Notes under the pieces: model-generated | Told to the model about the DNA's origin: nothing | Databases searched by the model: none | What the model saw: only the letters and a program-made list of their open reading frames with translations | Assembly (NCBI RefSeq): GCF_024505145.1 | Contig: NZ_JANIAA010000009.1 | Location: 186,001 to 250,000, forward strand | Length of the DNA: 64,000 nt | Origin: Streptomyces rugosispiralis | GTDB lineage: Bacteria; Actinomycetota; Actinomycetes; Streptomycetales; Streptomycetaceae | Direction of reading: 5' to 3' | Position numbers and translations under genes: made by a program | Shown: one piece after another, positions 1 to 8,386 of the stretch | How positions within the stretch are numbered: the first letter of the stretch is position 1 | Layout of the letters: each line of letters starts with the position of its first letter

Positions 1-266
1 GGCTGGTGCGCGCGTGCACGCCCGCCCCGGGCGCGTGGACCACCTTCCGGGGGGAGCGGCTGAAGGTCGTCTCGGCGCGCCCGGTGGCGGACCGTACGGA
101 TCTGGAACCCGGGCTGCTGGCGGCCACCAAGAAGGCCGTGTACGTGGGCACCGGCAGCCATGCCGTCGAGCTGACCTGGGTGCGGCCGCAGGGCAAGAAG
201 CCGATGCTCGCGGCGGACTGGGCGCGCGGGGTGCGGATCGCGGAGGACGAGCGGCTCGGGGCCTGA
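1..266 (+). CDS. fmt: Methionyl-tRNA formyltransferase, C-terminal end (5' cut by window)
   Basis: This is the last ~87 codons of a gene that begins before the window; the reading frame enters at base 3. The enzyme formylates initiator Met-tRNA using 10-formyl-THF. The segment carries the RACTPAPGAWTTF motif of the C-terminal OB-fold domain, followed by the usual strand-rich tail ending in DWARGVRI. The next gene of the translation block, rsmB, lies 2.2 kb downstream; in many bacteria fmt and rsmB are adjacent, so the ABC transporter between them is probably an insertion. The call rests on the motif and the neighbour. Confidence 0.9.
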   Translation, partial: LVRACTPAPGAWTTFRGERLKVVSARPVADRTDLEPGLLAATKKAVYVGTGSHAVELTWVRPQGKKPMLAADWARGVRIAEDERLGA

Positions 267-320
267 GCGGGCCGCCGCGCCGGAACCAGGTGCGCTACGG
301 ACGCGCCGAGGGGGCGGACG

Positions 321-351
321 TTGACTTCAACCTAGGTTGAGGTCCTACGTT
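321..351 (+). promoter_or_regulatory. MerR-type promoter with 19-bp spacer and palindromic operator
   Basis: A -35 hexamer TTGACT (321-326) and a -10-like TACGTT (346-351) are separated by 19 bp. A palindrome, TCAACCTAGGTTGA, perfect over 14 bp at 327-340 and nearly so over 324-343, fills the spacer. Overlong spacers with a centred dyad are the hallmark of promoters activated by MerR-family regulators, which untwist the DNA. It lies 26 bp upstream of the ABC exporter start. No merR gene is in the window, so the regulator would act from elsewhere. Confidence 0.75.
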
Positions 352-376
352 CCTCACGAGACCTCGGAGGTGCGTG

Positions 377-2422
377 ATGGACATGCAATCGACCGCCTGG
401 CATTCCCTGTACCAGACGGCCAATGCTCAAGACGACCGGCGGCCCTTCTCCCGCGAGACGCTGCGCCGCATCGGCGCCTTCGCCCGTCCGCACCGCCGCC
501 AACTGCTGCTGTTCCTGGTGCTGAGCACGGTCACGGCGGTGCTCGCGGTGGCGACGCCGCTGCTGGCCGGCCGGGTGGTGGACGCGATCGTCCACCGTTC
601 GGGACAGGACACGGTGCTCTGGCTGGCCGGGCTGATCGCCGCGATCGCCGTGGCGGAGGCGGCGCTCGGGCTGCTGACCCGCTGGCTGTCGGCGAACATC
701 GGCGAGGGGCTGATCCTCGATCTGCGCACCGCCGTCTTCGACCACGTCCAGCGGATGCCGGTGGCGTTCTTCACCAGGACCCGCACCGGCGCGCTGGTCA
801 GCAGGCTCAACAACGACGTCATCGGCGCGCAGCGGGCGTTCAGCGACACCCTCTCCGGGGTGGTCGGCAATGTGGTGACGCTGCTGCTCACTTTCGTCGT
901 CATGGTCGGGATCTCCTGGCAGATCACCCTGCTGACGCTGCTGCTCCTGCCCGTCTTCCTGCTGCCCGCGCGCCGGGTGGGCGGACGGCTGGCGAAGCTG
1001 CGGCGCGAGGCGGCCGCGCACAACGCCGCGATGAGCACCCAGATGACCGAGCGCTTCTCCGCGCCCGGGGCGACCCTGGTCAAGCTGTTCGGGCGGCCCG
1101 CGGACGAGTCCGCCGAGTTCGCCGCGCGGACCCGGCGGGTGCGGGACATCGGGGTGCGGACCGCGATGGTGCAGGTCTCCTTCGTGACCGCGCTGACCCT
1201 CGTCTCCGCGCTGGCCCTCGCCCTGGTCTACGGCCTCGGTGGCTGGTTCGCGCTGCACGGGCGGCTCGACCCCGGCGCCGTCGTGGCGCTCGCGCTGCTG
1301 CTCACCCGGCTGTACGCGCCGCTGACCGCGCTGGCCGGGGCGCGGGTCGAGGTGATGAGCGCGCTCGTCAGCTTCGAGCGGGTCTTCGAGGTGCTGGACC
1401 TCGAGCCGCTGATCAAGGAGAAGCCGGACGCCCGGGAGGTCCCGGAGGGGCCGGTGTCCGTCGAGTTCGACCGCGTGGACTTCGGCTACCCGGCCGCGGA
1501 CAAGGTCTCCCTGGCCTCCCTCGAGGAGGTCGCGACCCTGGACACCCGCGGCGGCGTCCCGGTTCTGCACCAGGTGTCCTTCCGCGCCGAACCGGGCCAG
1601 ATGGTCGCGCTGGTGGGCTCCTCCGGCGCCGGGAAGTCGACCATCGCGCAACTGCTGCCGAGGCTCTACGACGCCGACGGCGGCGCCGTACGGCTCGCCG
1701 GGGTGGACGTCCGCGATCTGACGGCCGACTCGATCCGCGCCACCCTCGGCATGGTCACGCAGGACGGCCACCTCTTCCACGACTCGATCCGCGCCAATCT
1801 GCTGCTGGCCCGGCCGGAGGCCACCGACGAGGAGCTGTGGGCGGTGCTGCGCCGGGCCCGGCTCGAGGGGCTGATCGCGGCGCTGCCGGACGGTCTCGAC
1901 ACCGTCGTCGGCGAGCGCGGCTACCGGCTCTCCGGCGGTGAGCGCCAGCGGCTGACCATCGCCCGGCTGCTGCTGGCCCGGCCCCGGGTGGTGATCCTGG
2001 ACGAGGCCACCGCGCATCTGGACTCCACCTCGGAGGCGGATGTCCAGGAGGCGCTCGGCGAGGCGCTGGCCGGGCGCACCGCGGTGGTGATCGCCCACCG
2101 GCTGTCCACGGTCCGGGCCGCGGATCTCATTCTCGTCGTGGAGGACGGGCGGATCGTGGAGCGCGGTACGCACACCGCGCTGCTGGCCGCCGGAGGCCGC
2201 TACGAGGAGCTGTACCGCACCCAGTTCGAGCAGCCGACGACGGTCGACCACGGATTCACCGTGGACGGAGCGAGCATGGGCGGAGCGAGCGTGTCCGGCG
2301 CGGCCGTCGCGCCCACGGCCGTGCACGGGACGACCGCGAACGGGACGACCGTCAACGGAACCGTCGTGGACGGAACGGCCCTGGACGACGGCCCCACGAC
2401 CGCCGACGCCCCGGCGACGTAG
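377..2422 (+). CDS. ABC half-exporter (fused TMD-NBD)
   Basis: A 681-aa ABCB/MDR-type half-transporter that should homodimerise in the membrane and export a drug, lipid or peptide. Residues ~30-330 form the six-helix exporter domain. The nucleotide-binding domain has Walker A GSSGAGKST (~414), signature LSGGERQR (~518) and Walker B VVILDEAT (~538), then the switch HRLSTV. ATG 377 is chosen because CGGAGG (365-370) sits 6 nt before it; GTG 374 would be too close. The last ~50 residues, after LYRTQFEQ, are a low-complexity tail rich in NGT/DGT repeats that such transporters normally lack. The gene sits alone between fmt and rsmB behind a MerR-type promoter, so induced efflux is a reasonable inference; the substrate is unknown. 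Confidence 0.9.
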   Translation: MDMQSTAWHSLYQTANAQDDRRPFSRETLRRIGAFARPHRRQLLLFLVLSTVTAVLAVATPLLAGRVVDAIVHRSGQDTVLWLAGLIAAIAVAEAALGLLTRWLSANIGEGLILDLRTAVFDHVQRMPVAFFTRTRTGALVSRLNNDVIGAQRAFSDTLSGVVGNVVTLLLTFVVMVGISWQITLLTLLLLPVFLLPARRVGGRLAKLRREAAAHNAAMSTQMTERFSAPGATLVKLFGRPADESAEFAARTRRVRDIGVRTAMVQVSFVTALTLVSALALALVYGLGGWFALHGRLDPGAVVALALLLTRLYAPLTALAGARVEVMSALVSFERVFEVLDLEPLIKEKPDAREVPEGPVSVEFDRVDFGYPAADKVSLASLEEVATLDTRGGVPVLHQVSFRAEPGQMVALVGSSGAGKSTIAQLLPRLYDADGGAVRLAGVDVRDLTADSIRATLGMVTQDGHLFHDSIRANLLLARPEATDEELWAVLRRARLEGLIAALPDGLDTVVGERGYRLSGGERQRLTIARLLLARPRVVILDEATAHLDSTSEADVQEALGEALAGRTAVVIAHRLSTVRAADLILVVEDGRIVERGTHTALLAAGGRYEELYRTQFEQPTTVDHGFTVDGASMGGASVSGAAVAPTAVHGTTANGTTVNGTVVDGTALDDGPTTADAPAT

Positions 2423-2465
2423 GCTGGTCCCTTCAGCCCGATCCGTCCCCCGGAGCACATTTCCC

Positions 2466-3938
2466 GTGACCGACCAGCCCCGTCGTCGCCGTCCGCACGC
2501 CCCGAACCGGCCTGGCAAGCCCTACCGCCGCCCGCAGAAGGACCCCGTGCGGATCCTCGCCTTCGAGGCGCTGCGGGCGGTCGACGAGCGGGACGCGTAC
2601 GCCAACCTCGTTCTCCCGCCCCTGCTGCGCAAGGCGCGGGAGAGCGCGGAGGCCGGCAGCGGGCCGCGGTTCGACTCCCGGGACGCGGCGCTCGCCACCG
2701 AGCTGGTCTACGGTACCCTGCGCCACCAGGGCACCTACGATGCGATCATCGCCGACTGCGTGGACCGCCCGCTGCACGAGGTGGATCCGCCCGTGCTCGA
2801 TGTACTGAGCCTCGGCGCCCACCAGTTGCTCGGGACCCGTATCCCCACCCACGCCGCCGTCTCGGCGAGCGTGGAGCTGGCCCGGGTGGTGCTCGGCGAC
2901 GGCCGGGCCAAGTTCGTCAACGCCGTGCTGCGCAAGATCGCCACCCATGACCTCGACGGCTGGCTGGAGCGGGTCGCTCCGCCGTACGACGAGGACCCCG
3001 AGGAGCATCTGGGCGTCCGCCACTCGCATCCGCGCTGGGTCGTCTCCGCCCTGTGGGACGCGCTCGGCGGCGGCAGCGCCGGTATGGAGGAGCTGCTGGC
3101 CGCCGACAACGAACGGCCCGAGGTCACCCTCGTCGCCCGGCCCGGCCGGTCCACGCCCGGGGAGCTGCTGGCCGCGGTCGGCGAGCAGGCCGCGGTGCCG
3201 GGCCGCTGGTCGCCGTACGCGGTGCGGCTCACCGAGGGCGGCGAGCCCGGTGCGCTGGAGGCGGTGCGCGACGGGCGGGCCGGAGTGCAGGACGAGGGCA
3301 GCCAGTTGGTGGCGCTCGCGCTGGCGAACGCCCCGCTGGAGGGGGACGACCGGCGCTGGCTGGACGGCTGCGCGGGCCCCGGCGGCAAGGCCGCGCTGCT
3401 CGCCGCGCTCGCCGCGGAGCGCGGCGCCTCGCTGCTGGCCGCCGAGAAGCAGCCGCACCGGGCCCGGCTGGTGGCCGGGGCCCTGGCGGGCAACCCCGGG
3501 CCGTACCAGGTGATCGCCGCGGACGGCACCCGGCCGCCGTGGCGCCCGGAGTCCTTCGACCGGGTGCTGGTGGACGTCCCCTGCACCGGCCTGGGCGCCC
3601 TGCGCCGCCGCCCCGAGGCGCGCTGGCGGCGCCGCCCCGAGGACCTCGAGGGGTTCGCCCCGCTCCAGCGCGGGCTGCTGCGGGAGGCGCTGGCCGCGGC
3701 GCGGATCGGCGGGGTGGTCGGCTACGCCACCTGCTCCCCGCATCCGGCCGAGACCCGGGCCGTGGTCGAGGACGTCCTCAAGGGGCGGGGCGGCGCGGCC
3801 GTCTCCGCGGAGTGGATCGACGCCCGGCCGCTGCTGCCCGGGGTGCCCGAGCTGGGCGACGGCCCCGACGTCCAGCTGTGGCCGCACCGGCACGGCACGG
3901 ACGCCATGTATCTGGCCCTGCTGCGCCGCACCGGCTGA
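2466..3938 (+). CDS. rsmB: 16S rRNA (cytosine-967 C5) methyltransferase RsmB
   Basis: A 490-aa protein that methylates C967 of 16S rRNA with SAM. Residues ~27-160 resemble the NusB-like RNA-binding domain (ILAFEALRAVDERDAYANLVLP). The C-terminal half is the RsmB/NOP methyltransferase with SAM loop DGCAGPGGKAALL, catalytic-site DVPCTGLGALRRRPEARW (Cys ~373) and the second cysteine in YATCSPHPAET (~423). The start is GTG 2466 with GGAG (2452-2455) upstream. The N-terminal stretch is basic (QPRRRRPHAPNRPGKPYRRP), as expected for RNA binding. It belongs with fmt upstream and rpe downstream in a conserved block. Confidence 0.93.
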   Translation: MTDQPRRRRPHAPNRPGKPYRRPQKDPVRILAFEALRAVDERDAYANLVLPPLLRKARESAEAGSGPRFDSRDAALATELVYGTLRHQGTYDAIIADCVDRPLHEVDPPVLDVLSLGAHQLLGTRIPTHAAVSASVELARVVLGDGRAKFVNAVLRKIATHDLDGWLERVAPPYDEDPEEHLGVRHSHPRWVVSALWDALGGGSAGMEELLAADNERPEVTLVARPGRSTPGELLAAVGEQAAVPGRWSPYAVRLTEGGEPGALEAVRDGRAGVQDEGSQLVALALANAPLEGDDRRWLDGCAGPGGKAALLAALAAERGASLLAAEKQPHRARLVAGALAGNPGPYQVIAADGTRPPWRPESFDRVLVDVPCTGLGALRRRPEARWRRRPEDLEGFAPLQRGLLREALAAARIGGVVGYATCSPHPAETRAVVEDVLKGRGGAAVSAEWIDARPLLPGVPELGDGPDVQLWPHRHGTDAMYLALLRRTG

Positions 3939-3989
3939 CCGCGCCCATCGCCGGGGATTTCCGGGGTCAGCCCATTCCAGGACGGGCGT

Positions 3990-4922
3990 TCAGTCCTTCG
4001 GAACCGCCGGAAGCGCTTCCTCGGGCCGGTCGGTCGGGGCGTAGAGCGTAGCGGCCTGGGCGGTGGGATTGAGGTCCCTGTGCACCTCGCGCGCCACCGC
4101 CTCGATGGTGGCCACGCCCGCCTCCATGGTGCGGTCGTCCTGGGTGAGCACGGTGAGGGTGTAGTCGTGGCCGCCGCCGGTGAAGGCGCCGAGGCTGTGC
4201 ACCCGCCAGACGTGCGAGGACCGCTTCAGCCAGCCGTTCTTCACCTGGATCCGGGTACCGGCCGGGGCCCCGGCCGGGGTGCCCCAGCGCTGTTCGGGGA
4301 TGACCTTGCCCATCAGCGTGCGGACGTAGGCGCGGGAGGCGTCGGTGAGCACCGTGTTCGGGTGGGTGATCAGGTCCAGGAGCCGCTCCTGGTCGTTCGC
4401 GGTGATCTGGGTGAGGCCCCAGTAGCCGTCCTTGCCGGGCACGGTGGCGTCCATTCCGGCCGCCCGCAGGAACGCCTTGACCCCGGCCGGCTTGAGCTGC
4501 TTCCACAGCTTGCTGGTCGAGGCGTTGTCCGACTTGGTGATCATGGCCTTGGCGAGGGTCTTCTCGCGCTTGGTCAGCCCCCGGTGGTGCCGCTGCGCGT
4601 CCCACAGCAGCGCTCCAAGGACCGTCACCTTCACCACGCTCGCGGAGTCGAACCTCTGGTTCGCGCGCAGGGTGCAGCGGGTGTGGGTGGTGTGGTCGCG
4701 GAGGCTGATCGCGACGGTGCCGGACCGGCCGCGCAGCGCGCCGGCGATGTCCTTGGACATCCTTCCGGCCAGCCCGGACTGGTGCGAGACGCAGACCGGC
4801 CGCGGTGCCGTGGCCGCCGCGGAGGCGGGGCCGGCCCCGGCGGCCGGCGCCGCGACGACGGCCGCCGTCAGCGCCGCGCACACCGCGGTGCGGGGGTGCC
4901 GGGGTATTCGATCGCTCGTCAT
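3990..4922 (-). CDS. Secreted class-A-beta-lactamase-like serine hydrolase
   Basis: A 310-aa exported protein. Residues 1-37 are a Sec-type signal peptide ending near ASA. The penicilloyl-serine-hydrolase triad is readable: S95-V-V-K98 (SxxK), S131-D132-N133 (SDN) and K228-N229-G230 (in place of KTG). The SxxK-to-SDN distance is only 36 residues against about 60 in true class A beta-lactamases, and KTG has become KNG, so a beta-lactamase2-family peptidoglycan-related hydrolase is more likely than a resistance enzyme. It is transcribed against the flow of rsmB and rpe, which suggests insertion into the block. Confidence 0.8.
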   Translation of the reverse strand: MTSDRIPRHPRTAVCAALTAAVVAAPAAGAGPASAAATAPRPVCVSHQSGLAGRMSKDIAGALRGRSGTVAISLRDHTTHTRCTLRANQRFDSASVVKVTVLGALLWDAQRHHRGLTKREKTLAKAMITKSDNASTSKLWKQLKPAGVKAFLRAAGMDATVPGKDGYWGLTQITANDQERLLDLITHPNTVLTDASRAYVRTLMGKVIPEQRWGTPAGAPAGTRIQVKNGWLKRSSHVWRVHSLGAFTGGGHDYTLTVLTQDDRTMEAGVATIEAVAREVHRDLNPTAQAATLYAPTDRPEEALPAVPKD

Positions 4923-4987
4923 GGTGGGTTGCCTGTAGGGGTTGCTCGACCATCTTCATGATCTCGTCTCCCTCGGCGTCCGTCGAT

Positions 4988-5093
4988 CCGAGCGGGGCCG
5001 ATGAACCGAGCGGGCCGATGGCCTTGGCGGGGCCGATGAACCGAGCGGGGCCGATGGCCTTGGCGGGTCCGGTGATCCGAGCGGGACCCGGTG
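4988..5093. repeat. Degenerate tandem repeat, ~17-bp unit, in the hydrolase/rpe divergent spacer
   Basis: Units of the form CCGAGCGGGGCCGATG(AA) and GCCTTGGCGGGGCCGATG alternate, and the whole GATGAACCGAGCGGG block occurs twice. The array lies between the divergent starts of the serine hydrolase (4922) and rpe (5144), so copy changes would alter the spacing of both promoters. Confidence 0.75.
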
Positions 5094-5143
5094 ATCACAT
5101 CCCGGCTCCATGGACCGGCGCCGATCGTGGGAGGCTTGGAGCC

Positions 5144-5818
5144 ATGGCCCCGCAGATCAATCCCAGCATCCTGTCCGCAGACTTCGCCCGCCTGGCGGAT
5201 GAGGCGAAGGCGGTGGAAGGCGCCGACTGGCTCCACGTCGACGTCATGGACAACCACTTCGTCCCCAACCTCACCCTCGGCGTGCCGGTGGTCGAATCCC
5301 TGGGCAGGGCCACGGACACCCCGCTGGACTGCCATCTCATGATCGAGGACCCGGACCGCTGGGCGCCGCAGTACATCGAGGCGGGCGCCGGCTCCGTCAC
5401 CTTCCATGTGGAGGCCGCGGCCGCGCCGGTGCGGCTGGCGCGCGAGATCCGGGCCAAGGGCGCGCGGGCCTCGATGGCGCTCAAGCCCGCCACACCCATC
5501 GAGCCGTACGAGGATCTGCTGCCCGAGCTGGACATGCTGCTGGTGATGACCGTGGAGCCCGGCTTCGGCGGCCAGGCGTTCCTCGACATCATGCTGCCGA
5601 AGATCCGCCGCACCCGGCAGCTCATCGCCAAGCACGGCCTTCAGATGTGGCTGCAGGTGGACGGCGGGGTCTCCGCCGAGACCATCGAGCGGTGCGCCGA
5701 GGCGGGCGCCGACGTGTTCGTCGCGGGCTCGGCCGTCTACGGCGCCGACGACCCGGCCAAGGCCGTACGGGAGCTGCGCCACCTCGCCGAAAAGGCGACC
5801 GGCACCCCCGGTTCATGA
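5144..5818 (+). CDS. rpe: Ribulose-phosphate 3-epimerase
   Basis: A 224-aa TIM-barrel enzyme interconverting D-ribulose 5-phosphate and D-xylulose 5-phosphate in the pentose phosphate pathway. Family motifs are intact: INPSILSADFARL at the N-terminus, WLHVDVMDNHFVPNLTLG with metal-binding His/Asp, DCHLMIEDPDRW, MTVEPGFGGQAF and QVDGGVSAETI. The start is ATG 5144 with GGGAGG at 5129-5134; longer in-frame extensions run into the tandem repeat and are rejected. The length is typical. Confidence 0.95.
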   Translation: MAPQINPSILSADFARLADEAKAVEGADWLHVDVMDNHFVPNLTLGVPVVESLGRATDTPLDCHLMIEDPDRWAPQYIEAGAGSVTFHVEAAAAPVRLAREIRAKGARASMALKPATPIEPYEDLLPELDMLLVMTVEPGFGGQAFLDIMLPKIRRTRQLIAKHGLQMWLQVDGGVSAETIERCAEAGADVFVAGSAVYGADDPAKAVRELRHLAEKATGTPGS

Positions 5819-5926
5819 GGCGACCCAGCTACCGGTCGGTGAACTCAAGGATGAAGGCCAAACCAACTCCGCCGTTTCTGACAGGATGAACGGTGAGTCC
5901 GGACAGTGAATAGTGAGGAGACCGCG

Positions 5927-6943
5927 GTGTCGACGGGCCGTTCAGCCACGCGGATGGGACCCGCCGAACTGGTGCAGGCGGCCGCCATGGCGCGCCGCTT
6001 CTACCTCGAGGGCAAGTCCAAGATCCAGATCGCCGAGGAGTTCGGCGTGAGCCGCTTCAAGGTCGCGCGGGTGCTGGAGACGGCGCTCGAGCGCGATCTG
6101 GTGCGCATCGAAATCCGGGTTCCCGCCGAACTCGACGCGGAGCGCTCCGACGCGCTGCGGGCCCGCTACGGGCTGCGCCACGCGGTCGTCGTGGAGTCCC
6201 CGGCCGACGCCGAGGCGGACACCCCGGACCCGGAGAACCTCGGCGAGGTCGCCGCGGACCTGCTGGGCGAGCTGGTGACCGAGGGGGATGTGCTGGGGCT
6301 GGCCTGGGGACGGTCCACGATCCACATGGCGGCCGCGCTGCACCGGCTGCCCCCGTGCACCGTCGTCCAGCTCACGGGCGTGTACGACGCGGGCACGGCC
6401 GAGCGCGGCTCGGTCGAGGCGGTGCGCCGCGCCGCCGCCGTCTCCGGCGGTGAGGCGCATCCCATCTACGCGCCGATGCTGCTGCCGGACACGGCCACCG
6501 CGGACGCCCTGCGCGGCCAGACCGGTATCGCCCGTGCCTTCGAGTACTTCGACAAGGTCACCGTGGCCTGCGTGTCCATCGGCTCCTGGGAGGCGGGGAT
6601 CTCCACGGTCTACGACATGCTGACGAAGGAGGAGCGGGCCCACTACGAGAGCCTGGGCGCCGCCGCCGAGATGTCGGCCCACCTCTTCGACGCCGAGGGC
6701 CGCCGCATCGGCCGCGACCTGGGCGAGCGCTGCATCACGGTGGAGGCCGACCGGCTGCGCCGGATCCCCGAGGTGGTGGCCATCGCCGGTGGCCGCCGTA
6801 AGGCCGAGGCGATCGGGGCGGTGCTGAGGTCCGGCCTGGTCACCAGCCTGGTGACGGACACCGCCGCGGCGGACTATCTGCTCGCCGAGACCACCCCCGC
6901 CGCCCACCCCGCCCTCGACCGCGCCGACCCGGACGGCGCGTAG
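5927..6943 (+). CDS. SorC/DeoR-type sugar-binding transcriptional regulator
   Basis: A 338-aa cytoplasmic regulator. Residues ~10-60 form a helix-turn-helix (ARRFYLEGKSKIQIAEEFGVSRFKVARVLETA), followed by a SorC-type phosphosugar-binding domain with LGLAWGRSTIHMAAAL and VTVACVSIGSWEAG. Start GTG 5927 is preceded by GAGGAG (5915-5920) at 6 nt; an upstream in-frame GTG (5906) has no good ribosome site. It follows rpe by 108 nt in the same direction, so control of pentose or polyol phosphate metabolism is a fair guess; the effector is unknown. Confidence 0.88.
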   Translation: MSTGRSATRMGPAELVQAAAMARRFYLEGKSKIQIAEEFGVSRFKVARVLETALERDLVRIEIRVPAELDAERSDALRARYGLRHAVVVESPADAEADTPDPENLGEVAADLLGELVTEGDVLGLAWGRSTIHMAAALHRLPPCTVVQLTGVYDAGTAERGSVEAVRRAAAVSGGEAHPIYAPMLLPDTATADALRGQTGIARAFEYFDKVTVACVSIGSWEAGISTVYDMLTKEERAHYESLGAAAEMSAHLFDAEGRRIGRDLGERCITVEADRLRRIPEVVAIAGGRRKAEAIGAVLRSGLVTSLVTDTAAADYLLAETTPAAHPALDRADPDGA

Positions 6944-7093
6944 CGGGCCGACCGCCGCGGGCTGGGGTCCTTCCGCCACGGAGATCCGTCGGAACGACCC
7001 CCCGGTCGGGAGGACGCCTCCGCCGTCGGAACGACCCCCCGTCGGGACGCCCCCTCCGTCGGAACGGCCCCGGCAGGGGAACCGCCCGCCGGA

Positions 7094-8386
7094 TCACGCC
7101 AGAAGCAGGGCGGCGTCCCAGGGCACATCGTCGTCGGCGGTGCCGGCGGGCGGCGTGCTCCGGCCGAGCAGGACGAGGGCGACGCCCGCCGCGCCCTCCA
7201 GGAACGTGGGCGCGTCCAGCGGCTCCGGCCGGAACGACGGCATCGGCGCGGTGGGAAAGCCGAAGGCCGTGCCGGGGTCGAAGCGGGCACACAGCCGCTC
7301 GGCGATCTCGTCCGCCCGCGCGGACAGCGATGGATCGTCCAGCTCGTCGGCCATGCGCCCGGTGATCCGGGCCAGCCCGGCGAGGCCGTGGCAGAGTCCG
7401 GGGTCGTCCAGCCCCCGCAGTCCGTCGGGGCGGGCGAAGACCGCCCGCATCGCCTCCGCCGCGGTGTGCGCCCACGCCTCCTCGCCCAGCGCGACTCCGG
7501 CGAGGTGGAGCGCGCGGGCGATTCCCGGAGCCCCGTAGCACCAGCTCGCGCGCCCAGGCTCCAGGGCCGGCCGGACGGGGGCCAGCTCCTGGTCGGCGGA
7601 GACCGTACCGGGCCATCCGGGGCCCGCGGGGTCCTCCTGGCGCCAGCTCATCAGCCACCGGGCGATACGGCGGATGGCCGTGTCGTGGCCGGGGACGCGC
7701 AGTCCGCGCGTCCAGCACAGGGACAGCAGCGCGAGCGGCCCGGCTATCCCGTGGGCGAGGCCCAGGTCGAGCACCCACTCCCGGCGCCGCGGGTCCACCG
7801 CGGCGGGCCACGGGGGGCTGAACCAGCCGGGCAGGGGCCCGGCCGTGGCCTTGACGGGCTCGGTGAGGGCGACGAGATACCGCAGCACGTCGTGGATCGC
7901 TTCGGGGTCGGACGGCTCGGCGAGGAAGTACCGGCCGAGGCCGGTCACACCGGCGACGACGTCGAAGTTCTCCCGCTCCGCCCCGGGGACACCGAATTCC
8001 ATCCGGTCGTACTCGGCGTCGAGGACCTTTCCGAGGCGATGCCGCAGCGCCGCGTCCACCCGGCCCCGCACGGTGGCGTAGTCCCGGGGCGAGCGGGCGG
8101 CGTGCTTGGTGGCGAGGCCGAGCCCGGCCAGGCCCGTGATCAGCCCGGAACCCTTGGCACCGGCGAACCCGGCCTCCGCGGCCAGCAGGGCGTGGACGGT
8201 CGTGCGCAGGCCCGGGTCGCCCTTGCTCAGCTCACTGAGCAACAGCGTCGCCCCCGAGGCGCCCATGCCGAGCCCGGCGGCGGTGAAGTCCCCGGTGCCG
8301 GTGGAGAGAACGTGGTCGCGGACGCGGGCGGCGATCTCGGCCGCCACCGTGCCGGCGTCCCACCCTCCGGCTGGTGCCGCCGTCAT
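7094..8386 (-). CDS. lanC: Lanthionine synthetase C-like cyclase (LanC)
   Basis: A 430-aa cyclase that would add Cys thiols to dehydrated Ser/Thr of the precursor at 11636-11794, forming (methyl)lanthionine rings. The LanC fingerprint is complete: GLAHGIAGPLALLSL, the zinc-ligand Cys in WCYGAPGIARAL and the Cys-His pair in LCHGLAGLARI near the C-terminus. ATG 8386 overlaps the lanB stop as ATGA and GGAGG lies just upstream, so the two are translationally coupled. A longer in-frame extension overlaps lanB and is rejected. It is last in the lanA-lanB-lanC operon; length is normal for class I LanC. Confidence 0.92.
   Translation of the reverse strand: MTAAPAGGWDAGTVAAEIAARVRDHVLSTGTGDFTAAGLGMGASGATLLLSELSKGDPGLRTTVHALLAAEAGFAGAKGSGLITGLAGLGLATKHAARSPRDYATVRGRVDAALRHRLGKVLDAEYDRMEFGVPGAERENFDVVAGVTGLGRYFLAEPSDPEAIHDVLRYLVALTEPVKATAGPLPGWFSPPWPAAVDPRRREWVLDLGLAHGIAGPLALLSLCWTRGLRVPGHDTAIRRIARWLMSWRQEDPAGPGWPGTVSADQELAPVRPALEPGRASWCYGAPGIARALHLAGVALGEEAWAHTAAEAMRAVFARPDGLRGLDDPGLCHGLAGLARITGRMADELDDPSLSARADEIAERLCARFDPGTAFGFPTAPMPSFRPEPLDAPTFLEGAAGVALVLLGRSTPPAGTADDDVPWDAALLLA

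Noticed and set aside
332..2518. 728-aa open frame on the minus strand
   Set aside because: Antisense shadow of the ABC exporter; Arg/Gly/Gln/His-rich composition typical of the opposite strand of high-GC genes and no ribosome site.
3990..4922. Bona fide class A beta-lactamase
   Set aside because: Motif spacing and the KNG triad differ; kept as a beta-lactamase-like serine hydrolase.
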